From positions 62,001-126,000 of the forward strand of contig CAWDMB010000013.1 of NCBI GenBank assembly GCA_963803375.1: a DNA stretch of 64,000 bases, read 5' to 3'. This stretch comes from JAOPZW01 sp963803375. Its GTDB lineage: Bacteria > Actinomycetota > Thermoleophilia > Solirubrobacterales > Solirubrobacteraceae. Positions 39,134 through 46,763 of this stretch are shown piece by piece. The notes under the pieces were generated by a model that saw only the letters and a program-made list of their open reading frames with translations, ran no database searches and was not told the DNA's origin. Positions within the stretch are counted from its first letter, which is position 1, and every line of letters starts with the position of its first letter. Position numbers and translations under genes: made by a program.

Positions 39134-39948
39134 CCGCGTGGATTCTGCCAGCGGCGCAGGACCACGACCGCGAGGGCGACGCGGTAGAGCGCCCAGGGCA
39201 GGAAGGGCCGCTCGCGCTCGACGGCGCGGATGATCCGCACCGAGGCCAGCGTCGAGGCGAACGCGGCGCCCACGCCCGCGACGAACGCGCCGGCCATCGG
39301 GCGCGGCAGCCCGCGGCGGGCCAGCCGCGTGCCCTTCAGCGCGGTCGCCCCGACGATGATCGGGAGCGCGACGTGTCGCGAGAGTGCGTTGGCGTCCCGG
39401 CGGCGGAAGCCGCGCAGCCGCGCCGCGGTGAGCGTCGCCCCGTTGCGCGAGACGCCGGGCACGAGCGCGCAGGCCTGGGCGAGCCCGAGCACCACGGCGT
39501 CGGCGGCCCCGGCCTCCTGGCGCCGCCGGCGACGGGGGGCGACGGCGTCGGCGAGACCGAGCGCGATCGCGCCGGCGACGAGGCCGGCGGCGATCGTCGG
39601 CGGCGTGCCCAGGCGCTCCTCGATCGGGCGCTCGAGCCCGTACCCGACGACCGCCGGCGGGACGAACGAGCCGGCCAAGAGGACGAGGCGGCGGGCGTCG
39701 AGCCCGCGCGCCGCCGTGGCCACCTCGTCGCGCAGCCCGACGAGGAGGGCCGCCGCGGTGCCGGCGTGCAGCGCGACCTCGAAGGCCTTGCGCAGCTCGC
39801 CGTCGAGCGCCGCGTAGGGCCATCCGAGCAGCCAGGGGACGAGCTCGGTGTGCGCCGAGGAGGAGACGGGCAGCAGCTCGGCGGGGCCGTGGAGCGCGCC
39901 CAGGGCGAGCGCGTGCGCGACCGGGAGCGCGCCCTCAGGCGGGGACAT
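39130..39948 (-). CDS. uppP: Undecaprenyl-diphosphate phosphatase (BacA/UppP family)
   Basis: A 272-residue polytopic membrane protein. GALHGPAELLPVSSSAHTEL corresponds to the first UppP motif (Glu and Ser-rich, with His) and LVPGVSRNGATLTAARLRGF to the second PGxSRSG motif. Both are somewhat divergent (GPAE for GxTE; SRNG for SRSG) but keep the catalytic Glu, Arg and His. The enzyme regenerates undecaprenyl phosphate, the carrier used by peptidoglycan and the polysaccharide genes nearby. It overlaps dedA by 14 bases. Confidence 0.85.
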   Translation of the reverse strand: MSPPEGALPVAHALALGALHGPAELLPVSSSAHTELVPWLLGWPYAALDGELRKAFEVALHAGTAAALLVGLRDEVATAARGLDARRLVLLAGSFVPPAVVGYGLERPIEERLGTPPTIAAGLVAGAIALGLADAVAPRRRRRQEAGAADAVVLGLAQACALVPGVSRNGATLTAARLRGFRRRDANALSRHVALPIIVGATALKGTRLARRGLPRPMAGAFVAGVGAAFASTLASVRIIRAVERERPFLPWALYRVALAVVVLRRWQNPRG

Positions 39949-40591
39949 CGGCGGGCCGCGCGCGCGCGCGCCGCCGCTGCCGCACGACGAGCACGACCAC
40001 CGCGACGACGATCAGTGCGGCGACGGCATAGTCGACGTAGTGCAGCGAGTCCTTCCACGACTCCCAGTTGCGTCCGACCTCGCGCCCGATGAACGTGAGC
40101 ATGAAGATCCACGGCACGCACCCGGCCAGCGTCAGCACCGAGAACTTCCAGAACGGCATCCGCGCAACGCCGGCGGGCAACGAGATGAACGTCCGGATGA
40201 TCGGAAGCATGCGGCTGAAGAACACCGCGGGCGCGCCGTAGCGCTCAAACCAGCGCTCTGCCCAGGCCAGGTGGGCGGGTTTCACGTGAAACATCCGGCC
40301 ATGCCTCTCGAGCAGCTCGATGCGCCCGAAGTACCCCGCCGCGTAGGCGATCCAGGAGCCCACGAGGTTCGCCACCGAGCCGACGGCCACCGCCGCCCAC
40401 AGCGGGTACTCGCCCTCGTAGACGTTGAAGCCCGCGAAGAGCATCGTCGCCTCCGACGGGATCGGGACGCAGGCGCTCTCCGGCACCATGAGCAGGAAGA
40501 TCCCGGGCAGGCCGAGGTCGCCGACGACGTTCGTGGCGAACTCGGTGAGCTTGTCCGTCACGGATGCCAGGACAAGGAGCGCGGCCGTCAC
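39935..40591 (-). CDS. DedA family membrane protein
   Basis: A 218-residue protein with LPGIFLLMVPESACVPIPSEATMLFAGF (the acidic membrane motif), GSVANLVGSWIAYAAGYFGR, FFSRMLPIIRTFISLPAGVARMP and FSVLTLAGCVPWIFML, typical of DedA (SNARE-associated) proteins that are implicated in flipping undecaprenyl phosphate. GTG at 40591 is taken; GTG at 40561 would shorten it by ten residues. Codons for MFHVKPAH contain a perfect parS site. It is clustered with uppP, in line with carrier recycling. Confidence 0.88.
   Translation of the reverse strand: MTAALLVLASVTDKLTEFATNVVGDLGLPGIFLLMVPESACVPIPSEATMLFAGFNVYEGEYPLWAAVAVGSVANLVGSWIAYAAGYFGRIELLERHGRMFHVKPAHLAWAERWFERYGAPAVFFSRMLPIIRTFISLPAGVARMPFWKFSVLTLAGCVPWIFMLTFIGREVGRNWESWKDSLHYVDYAVAALIVVAVVVLVVRQRRRARARPADVPA
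40279..40292. promoter_or_regulatory. parS: parS site inside dedA
   Basis: GTTTCACGTGAAAC, identical to the two origin-proximal copies, lies within the dedA coding region on the opposite strand to its reading, where it encodes part of FHVKP. It is about 32 kb from parAB. Confidence 0.88.
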
Positions 40592-40633
40592 CAGGGCCAG
40601 GGTAGGCGATCGGCCTCGGTTAAGGTGGCCGCC

Positions 40634-41734
40634 GTGCCCGTGCCGCTCTTCGACCCGGTGACCCCGCTGAGCCCGCTCGGTCGGCGCCTGCGCGACGCGC
40701 TCGACGCGGTGCTGGACTCGGGGCGCTTCGTGCTCGGGCCGGAGGTCGGCGCCTTCGAGACGGAGTTCGCCGCGCTGCTCGGCGTCGACCACGCGATCGG
40801 CGTCGCCAACGGCACCGAGGCGATCACGATCGCCCTGCGGGCGCTCGGCGTGGGCGCCGGCGACGACGTCGTCGTGCCCTCGTTCTCGTTCTTCGCGAGC
40901 GCCGAGGCGATCCCCCCGACGGGCGCCCGGCCGATCTTCTGCGACGTCGATCCCGACACGCTCTGTGTGACCGCCGACACCGTGCGCGCCGCGCTCACCC
41001 CGAGGACGAAGGCCGTGGTCGCGGTGCACCTGTTCGGGAACGTCGCGCCGGTATCGGAGATCGAGCGCCTCGGCGTCCCCGTGGTCGAGGACGCCGCGCA
41101 GGCTGCCGGCTCGCGCGCGGCCGACGGGCGCGCCGGTGCGCTCGGGACGATCGCGACGTTCTCCTTCTACCCCTCCAAGAACCTCGGCGCCTTCGGCGAC
41201 GGTGGCGCGATCACCACCGACGACGGCGAGCTCGCCGAGCGGGTGCGCGCGCTGCGCTTCCACGGCTCGCGCGACAAGGTCACCTACGAGCACGTGGGCT
41301 ACAACTCGCGCCTCGACGAGCTCCAGGCCGCGATCCTGCGCGTCCAGCTGCCCGAGCTCGACCGCTGGGCGGCGCACCGTCACGGCGTCGGCGAGTGGTA
41401 CGCGCAGGCCGGGTTGGGCGAGCACGTGGTCCTGCCGCGGCCCACGGCCGGCTCGACCCCGGCCTGGCACCTCTACGTCGTCCGCCACGCGCGGGCCGAC
41501 GCGCTCATCGACGCGCTGATGGCAGCCGGGATCGAGTGCCGCAGCTACTACCGCACGCCGATCCACCACCAGCCGGCGATGCGCGCGATCGCTGACGGGA
41601 CCGAGCTGCCGGTCACCGACGAGGCGGCGCGCACGCACCTCGCGCTGCCCGTGAGCGCGGCGCTTGCGCGCGCGCAGGTCGACGAGGTGGTCCGCGCGGT
41701 GCGCGATGCGGGTCTGGGTCGACCTCACGAATAG
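40634..41734 (+). CDS. DegT/DnrJ/EryC1/StrS family sugar aminotransferase
   Basis: A 366-residue PLP enzyme: PVPLFDPVTPLSPLGRRL, GPEVGAFETEFAALLGV, VANGTEAITIALRALG, VPSFSFFASAEAI, VEDAAQAAGSR, the lysine-bearing FYPSKNLGAFGDGGAI, and YNSRLDELQAAIL. Members make amino sugars from nucleotide keto sugars or act in cofactor/sensing roles. GTG at 40634 is preferred with AAGGTGG upstream; GTG at 40625 is possible. It opens the rightward polysaccharide locus and overlaps the DUF354 gene by 29 bases. Confidence 0.88.
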   Translation: MPVPLFDPVTPLSPLGRRLRDALDAVLDSGRFVLGPEVGAFETEFAALLGVDHAIGVANGTEAITIALRALGVGAGDDVVVPSFSFFASAEAIPPTGARPIFCDVDPDTLCVTADTVRAALTPRTKAVVAVHLFGNVAPVSEIERLGVPVVEDAAQAAGSRAADGRAGALGTIATFSFYPSKNLGAFGDGGAITTDDGELAERVRALRFHGSRDKVTYEHVGYNSRLDELQAAILRVQLPELDRWAAHRHGVGEWYAQAGLGEHVVLPRPTAGSTPAWHLYVVRHARADALIDALMAAGIECRSYYRTPIHHQPAMRAIADGTELPVTDEAARTHLALPVSAALARAQVDEVVRAVRDAGLGRPHE

Positions 41735-42692
41735 CCCGCACGTGCTCGTCCTGCGCCCGGTCATCGACGTGCTTCGGGCGCGCCGGGGCGCGGACGTCGA
41801 GGTGACCGTGCGCGACTTCGCACAGACCGTCGGGCTCTGCGAGCGCCTCGGCGTCGAGCACACGGTGATCGGCCGCCACCGTGGCGGGCGCGTCGTCGCC
41901 AAGGCCGCCGGCCTGGTGGCGCGGTCGACCGCGCTCGCGCGCTGGGCGCGAGGCCGCCGGCTCGACGTCGCCCTGGGCCACGGCTCCAACGACGTGACCG
42001 TCGCCGCCGCGCTGCTGCGGATCCCGTCCGCGACGATGTTCGACTACGAGTGGGCGACCGTCCAGCACACGATCAACTGCCGCCTCGCGCGCGCGGTCGT
42101 CGTCCCCGACGCGATCCCGCCCGAGCGCCTGCGCCGGTACGGCGCCCTGGGCAAGCTGCGCCGCTTCCCGGGTCTCAAGGAGGAGTACGAGCTCGCCGAC
42201 TTCGAGCCCGACCCGGCGATCCTCCCGGCGCTCGGCCTCGATCCGGCGCGCCCGATCGCGGTCGTCCGCACGCCGCCGGCCGTCTCGCTCTACCACCGCT
42301 TCGAGCACCCGCTCTTCGCCGACGTCCTCGACCGGCTGCGCGGCGAGCAGACCGTCGTGCTCCCACGCACGCCCGAGCAGCGCGCGCAGCTGCACGGATT
42401 CGTCGTGCCCGACCGGGCCATCGACGCCCAGTCGCTCGTCGCGCTCGCCGACCTCGTCGTGAGCGCGGGGGGCACGATGAACCGCGAGGCCGCCGCGCTC
42501 GGGACGCCGGTCTGGACGACCTTCGAGGGCCGGCTGGGCGCCGTCGACGAGCGGCTGCTCGCCGAGGGCCGGATGCGCCGGCTCGAGCGCGTCGACCAGC
42601 TCGTGCTCGCCAAGCGCGCGGCCGGTCATCACGAGCGCGTGCGGCGGGACCCGGCGCTGCTGGCCGACCTCCTGCTCACGGCGCTGGCGTGA
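41706..42692 (+). CDS. DUF354 family protein (glycosyltransferase-like)
   Basis: A 328-residue protein starting MRVWVDLTNSPHVLVLRPVI with VTVRDFAQTVGLCERLGVEHTVIGRH, FDYEWATVQHTINCRLA and DLVVSAGGTMNREAAALGTPVW. This is the DUF354 family, seen in archaea and bacteria beside polysaccharide genes, with a GT-B-like glycosyltransferase fold. Its start is inside the end of the DegT gene. Substrate unknown. Confidence 0.8.
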   Translation: MRVWVDLTNSPHVLVLRPVIDVLRARRGADVEVTVRDFAQTVGLCERLGVEHTVIGRHRGGRVVAKAAGLVARSTALARWARGRRLDVALGHGSNDVTVAAALLRIPSATMFDYEWATVQHTINCRLARAVVVPDAIPPERLRRYGALGKLRRFPGLKEEYELADFEPDPAILPALGLDPARPIAVVRTPPAVSLYHRFEHPLFADVLDRLRGEQTVVLPRTPEQRAQLHGFVVPDRAIDAQSLVALADLVVSAGGTMNREAAALGTPVWTTFEGRLGAVDERLLAEGRMRRLERVDQLVLAKRAAGHHERVRRDPALLADLLLTALA

Positions 42693-42839
42693 TCGCCTGT
42701 CCGTGCGCTCCCCCGAGGAGCTGCCGGCGCCGCGGGGCCGGTCGCCCGCGAGCTCGAGGCGATGCCCCACGCCGCCCGCATGCGGGCGGCCGACGAGCGG
42801 GGCCTGCGAGCGTTCCGGTCCCGCGGGTATCCTGGCGCG

Positions 42840-44786
42840 ATGCGCCGACGCCTGCGCTCGGCGGCCTTCCCCCTGCATCGCCACTCGTTGCCCCAGCTGG
42901 CGTTCGACGGGGTCCTGGCCGGGGCCGCCTACTACCTGAGCTACCGCCTGCGCTTCGACGGCGGACGGATGCCCGAGAAGTACGATCGGCTGTTCGACGC
43001 CACGATCGTCTGGGTCGTGCTCTCGGCGCTCGTCGTCTTCACGCTCTTCCGGCTCGAGCTCAAGCAGTGGCGCTACACCGGCACCCGCGACCTGCTCGCG
43101 GTCGTCCAGGCGGTCGCCGTGCATGCGCTCGCGCTCGTCGCCTTCATCGCGGTCACCCATCCCGTCACCGTGGCCTCCGAGTCCGGCGACGTGTCGGTGT
43201 CGGCGCCGACCGGCGTACTCGCGCTCTTCGTCCTGCTGTCCCTGGCCGGCGTCGGCGGCGCGCGCTTCGTGGCGCGCGTCCTCTACGAGCGCCCGCTCGC
43301 GGGCTGGCGCGCGCGTCCGGGGGCCCGGCGGGTGCTCATCGTCGGGGCCGGCGAGGGCGGCCGGCTCGTCCTGCGCGAGATCCTGCGCAACCCCGGGCTC
43401 GGCCTGGCCCCCGTCGGCTTCGTCGACGACGACCCGCTCAAGCGCGGGCTGCGCATCGACGGCTTCAAGGTGCTGGGCGCGACGGCGCAGCTGCAGCGCG
43501 TGCTCGACGAGGTCGAGCCCGACGAGATCACGATCGCGATCCCGTCGGCGCCCGGCACGCTGCGCGCGCGCGTCGTGCGCGAGGCGCGCCGGCGCGGGAT
43601 CCCCGTGCGGACGCTGCCGACCGTCTTCGAGCTCTTGCAGTCCGGCCACGGCACCGTCGTGCGCCAGGTCCGCCAGGTGCAGGTCGAGGACGTCCTCGGC
43701 CGCGAGCCCGTGCGGATGGAGCTCGACCGCGTTGGCGCCTACCTGCGCGGGGACGTCGTCATGGTTACCGGAGCCGGTGGCTCGATCGGCGCCGAGCTCT
43801 GCCGCCAGATCGCCCGGGTGGCGCCCCGGCGCGTCGTGCTGGTCGACCACGCCGAGGAGAACCTCTTCCGCATCCAGCGCGAGCTCGAGGACGACCGCCA
43901 CGTGCACCACTCGACGTTGAGCCCGGTGCTCGCCGACTCCAAGGAGGGCGAGCGGATGCGCGAGGTCTTCGCCGAGCACCGGCCCGACCTCGTCTTCCAC
44001 GCGGCCGCGTACAAGCACGTCGGCCTCATGGAGCTCAACCCCGTCGAGGCGGTGCGCAACAACGCGCTGGCCACGCGCCTCGTCGCCCGCATCGCCGGCG
44101 AGTCGGGCGTGAAGCGCTTCCTCCTGATCTCGACCGACAAGGCGGTGCAGCCCGCGACCGTGATGGGCGCGTCGAAGGCGCTCGCCGAGTTCGCCGTCGA
44201 GGCCGCCGCCCAGCGCTGGCCCGAGACCCAGTACGCGACCGTGCGGTTCGGCAACGTGCTCGGCTCCTCCGGCTCGGTCGTGCCGATCTTCCGCCGCCAG
44301 ATCGCCTTCGGCGGGCCGGTGACCGTGACCGACGAGCGGATGACGCGCTACTTCATGACGATCCCCGAGGCCGTGCAGCTCGTCATCCGCGCCGGCTCGC
44401 TCGGCACGGGCGGGGAGGTGTTCGTCCTCGAGATGGGCGAGCCCGTGTCGATCATCCAGCTCGCCCGCGACATGATCGAGCTCTCGGGGCTCGAGCCCGA
44501 CCGCGACATCGCCATCGACATCGTCGGGCGCCGCCCCGGCGAGAAGCTCCACGAGGACCTCTTCAATCCCTACGAGCGGCCCCAGCCCACGCCGGCGGAG
44601 AAGATCATGCTGGCCGAGCGCGAGCGCCTCGACCCCACGGCCGTCGAGGCGATGTTCGACGAGATCGCGCTGCTCGTGCTCGAGGGCGACGCGGCCGGCC
44701 TGGCGGCCAAGGTGGCGGAGATGTCCGCCGCGCGGCCACCGACGCGCGAGCCCGGCGGAGGGCTCACCGCCCGGACGGTCCCCTAA
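42840..44786 (+). CDS. CapD/FlaA1-type polysaccharide biosynthesis protein (nucleotide-sugar 4,6-dehydratase)
   Basis: A 648-residue membrane enzyme. Four membrane helices (about 20-145) precede a Rossmann fold with RVLIVGAGEGGRLVLREIL, and the catalytic short-chain dehydrogenase domain begins MVTGAGGSIGAELCRQIARV (about residue 303). HAAAYKHVGLMELNP, STDKAVQPATVMGASK (Met in place of the SDR Tyr, normal for this family) and RFGNVLGSSGSVVPIFRRQI follow. The family dehydrates UDP-GlcNAc-type sugars. ATG at 42840 gives the standard N-terminus. It pairs logically with the upstream aminotransferase for a 4-amino-6-deoxy sugar (inference). Confidence 0.92.
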   Translation: MRRRLRSAAFPLHRHSLPQLAFDGVLAGAAYYLSYRLRFDGGRMPEKYDRLFDATIVWVVLSALVVFTLFRLELKQWRYTGTRDLLAVVQAVAVHALALVAFIAVTHPVTVASESGDVSVSAPTGVLALFVLLSLAGVGGARFVARVLYERPLAGWRARPGARRVLIVGAGEGGRLVLREILRNPGLGLAPVGFVDDDPLKRGLRIDGFKVLGATAQLQRVLDEVEPDEITIAIPSAPGTLRARVVREARRRGIPVRTLPTVFELLQSGHGTVVRQVRQVQVEDVLGREPVRMELDRVGAYLRGDVVMVTGAGGSIGAELCRQIARVAPRRVVLVDHAEENLFRIQRELEDDRHVHHSTLSPVLADSKEGERMREVFAEHRPDLVFHAAAYKHVGLMELNPVEAVRNNALATRLVARIAGESGVKRFLLISTDKAVQPATVMGASKALAEFAVEAAAQRWPETQYATVRFGNVLGSSGSVVPIFRRQIAFGGPVTVTDERMTRYFMTIPEAVQLVIRAGSLGTGGEVFVLEMGEPVSIIQLARDMIELSGLEPDRDIAIDIVGRRPGEKLHEDLFNPYERPQPTPAEKIMLAERERLDPTAVEAMFDEIALLVLEGDAAGLAAKVAEMSAARPPTREPGGGLTARTVP

Positions 44787-44798
44787 CCTGCCCTTCAC

Positions 44799-46217
44799 AT
44801 GACGGCCCTCCTCGCCGCGCTCTCGCTCAGCGACAAGATCCAGGAGTACGGTGGCTACGCCGGTCTCGCGGCCGTGTTCGGCCTCGGCGTCCTGTCGCTG
44901 CTGTACTTCTCGCAGGCGCGCGAGGTCAAGCGGCTGCGCGAGTGGGCGGGCCGGGCCCCCGAGCGCGCGGCCGAGATCGAGGCGCGCGTCGTCTCCGACG
45001 CCCAGGAGAAGGCGGTGACGCCGGCCGCGCCGGCCGCTGTCGCTTCGGCCGCTGTGGCACCGGCGGCCGCGAGCGCGGCGCCGACCGCCGCAAGGCCCGG
45101 CGCGGCGGTCGCGCCGACGACGGCTGCGGCCACCGCGGCCGCGTCGGGCCCTCGCTCGGGCGCGACGGCGACCGCGCCGCCCGCTGCCGCGCCGACGAAC
45201 GGGACCGGGAGCCACGCCGCGGTCGCGCCGTCCGAGGCGGGCGCCCCGTCCTCATCGCCGCAGCGGGCGCCCGCCGCGGCCGGCGCTCCGCCATCGGCTC
45301 CGGCCGCGCCGGCGCAGGGCGCCCCGGGAGCGTCGCCGGCGAGCGCGGGTGCCGCCGCGGCTCAGGAGGCGCCGGCGCAGGACGCCCCGGGAGCGTCGCC
45401 GGCGAGCGCGGGTGCCGCCGCGGCTCAGGAGGCGCCGGCGCAGGGCGTCCCGGGAGCGTCGCCGGCGAGCGCGGGTGCCGCCGCCGCGGCTCCGGCCGCG
45501 CCGGCGCAGGGCGAATCGCCCTCGGCCCCCGCGCCGGGTGGCTCGAGGCCCGGGTCCGAGGCGGTGCCGGCGGCCACCGCCGCCGCGGCCGCCGCCCGTG
45601 CGACCCGGGGTGGCCCCGCCCGCCCCGCCGCGCCGTTGCGCACGGCGACGCCGGCGGCGACCGTGCCACCCCGCACGCCCGCGGGGGCACGCATGGCCGC
45701 GATCGCCGGCGACGGCCGTTCGGGCACGGGCCGCCGCACGATCCTCGCCGTCCTCGGCGTCGTCGTCCTCGTCGCCGTCGTCGCCGTCGTGCTCGTCACG
45801 CAGCTCTTCGACTCCAGCGACGACGGCCGGCAGGCCTCCAACGTCGTCGGGGCCGGGCCGGCTTCGCCCGGCGGCACCGGCTCCGGCAAGGCGCGACGGG
45901 CGACGCGCGTCGCTCGCGGCACCGTCACCGTCGCGGTGCTCAACGGCACGGCGATCACGAACCTCGCACGGTCGGCGTCCGACAGCCTGATGAAGGCCGG
46001 CTTCAAGGGCGGCGCGGTGGGCAACGACACGACCGTGAACGGCGCTCGCTCCGCCACCGCGATCTTCTTCGCGCCCGGCAGGCAGGATGCGGCCCTCGAC
46101 GTGGCGAAGACCGTCAAGGTGGGACGAGATGCCGTGCAGCCCATGAACGCGGCGGTCCGCGCGCTGAGCGATGGCGCGCAGATCGTCGTGAGCGTGGGCT
46201 CAGACCAAGCGCAGTAG
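44799..46217 (+). CDS. LytR C-terminal domain protein with Ala/Pro-rich repeat linker
   Basis: A 472-residue protein. An N-terminal membrane segment (about 20-37) is followed by a charged helix, then about 220 residues of Ala/Pro/Gly-rich sequence with three near-identical 21-residue repeats (unit contains APGASPASAGAAAAQ), a second membrane helix (about 312-334), and a C-terminal LytR_C domain with VTVAVLNGTAITNLARSASD and ATAIFFAPGRQDAALDVAK. LytR_C domains occur in wall-polymer attachment proteins. The two-helix layout puts the repeats and the C-terminus on opposite sides of the membrane. Function unknown. Confidence 0.75.
   Translation: MTALLAALSLSDKIQEYGGYAGLAAVFGLGVLSLLYFSQAREVKRLREWAGRAPERAAEIEARVVSDAQEKAVTPAAPAAVASAAVAPAAASAAPTAARPGAAVAPTTAAATAAASGPRSGATATAPPAAAPTNGTGSHAAVAPSEAGAPSSSPQRAPAAAGAPPSAPAAPAQGAPGASPASAGAAAAQEAPAQDAPGASPASAGAAAAQEAPAQGVPGASPASAGAAAAAPAAPAQGESPSAPAPGGSRPGSEAVPAATAAAAAARATRGGPARPAAPLRTATPAATVPPRTPAGARMAAIAGDGRSGTGRRTILAVLGVVVLVAVVAVVLVTQLFDSSDDGRQASNVVGAGPASPGGTGSGKARRATRVARGTVTVAVLNGTAITNLARSASDSLMKAGFKGGAVGNDTTVNGARSATAIFFAPGRQDAALDVAKTVKVGRDAVQPMNAAVRALSDGAQIVVSVGSDQAQ
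45309..45500 (+). repeat. Three tandem 63-base coding repeats
   Basis: Units at 45309-45371, 45372-45434 and 45435-about 45500 are nearly identical (one or two base changes, the third diverging at its end) and in frame within the LytR_C protein. Near identity at the DNA level suggests recent expansion. Confidence 0.85.
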
Positions 46218-46223
46218 CGCACG

Positions 46224-46763
46224 ATGATCCACCTGGCCCGCCACGGGCGGACGGCCTACAACCAGGAGGGTCGCTTCCAGGGGCACCTGCCCGTGCCCCT
46301 GGACGACACCGGACGTGCCCAAGCGGCCGAGCTGGCCGAGGCCGCGGCGCACGTCCGGCTCGTCTCGTTGTGGTGCAGCCCGCTCGCCCGGGCGCGCGAG
46401 ACCGCGACGATCGTGGGTGAGCGCGTCCGCCTGCGCCCGCGCGAGGACGCGCGCTTCGCCGAGACCGACACCGGCGACTGGACCGGTCGCGCCTTCTTGG
46501 AGGTCCGCGCGCAGGACCCCGACGGCTTCGCGCGCTTCGAGCGCTCGGACCCGACGTTCCGCTATCCCGGCGGCGAGTCGTTCGCCGAGCAGTCCGCCCG
46601 CGTGCAGAGCGGTCTCGGTGACCTTCGGGAGCGTTCGGCCGAGCTGCCGGCGCTCGTGGTCTGCCACCGCGGCGTCATCCGTCTCGCCCTCGCCGCGCTG
46701 CGCGGCGACGAGGCCGCCGGCGCGATCGAGATCCCCAACGTGGGCCTGGTGACGCTCGGATGA
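46224..46763 (+). CDS. Histidine phosphatase family protein (phosphoglycerate mutase-like)
   Basis: A 179-residue protein with the catalytic MIHLARHGRTAYNQEGRFQG (RHG motif), SPLARARETA, the acidic RFAETDTGDWTGR, and the second histidine in VVCHRGVIRLAL. The family removes phosphate from sugars, nucleotides or other small molecules. It lies 6 bases after the LytR_C gene and overlaps the next gene (ATGA). In this setting a role in sugar-phosphate processing is possible but not shown. Confidence 0.85.
   Translation: MIHLARHGRTAYNQEGRFQGHLPVPLDDTGRAQAAELAEAAAHVRLVSLWCSPLARARETATIVGERVRLRPREDARFAETDTGDWTGRAFLEVRAQDPDGFARFERSDPTFRYPGGESFAEQSARVQSGLGDLRERSAELPALVVCHRGVIRLALAALRGDEAAGAIEIPNVGLVTLG

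Noticed and set aside
41613..45215. A minus-strand open frame of 1200 codons
   Set aside because: Antisense to the DegT, DUF354 and CapD-like genes, whose conserved motifs are on the plus strand.
45309..45500. Possible CRISPR array
   Set aside because: The 63-base units follow one another without spacers and are in frame with a protein.
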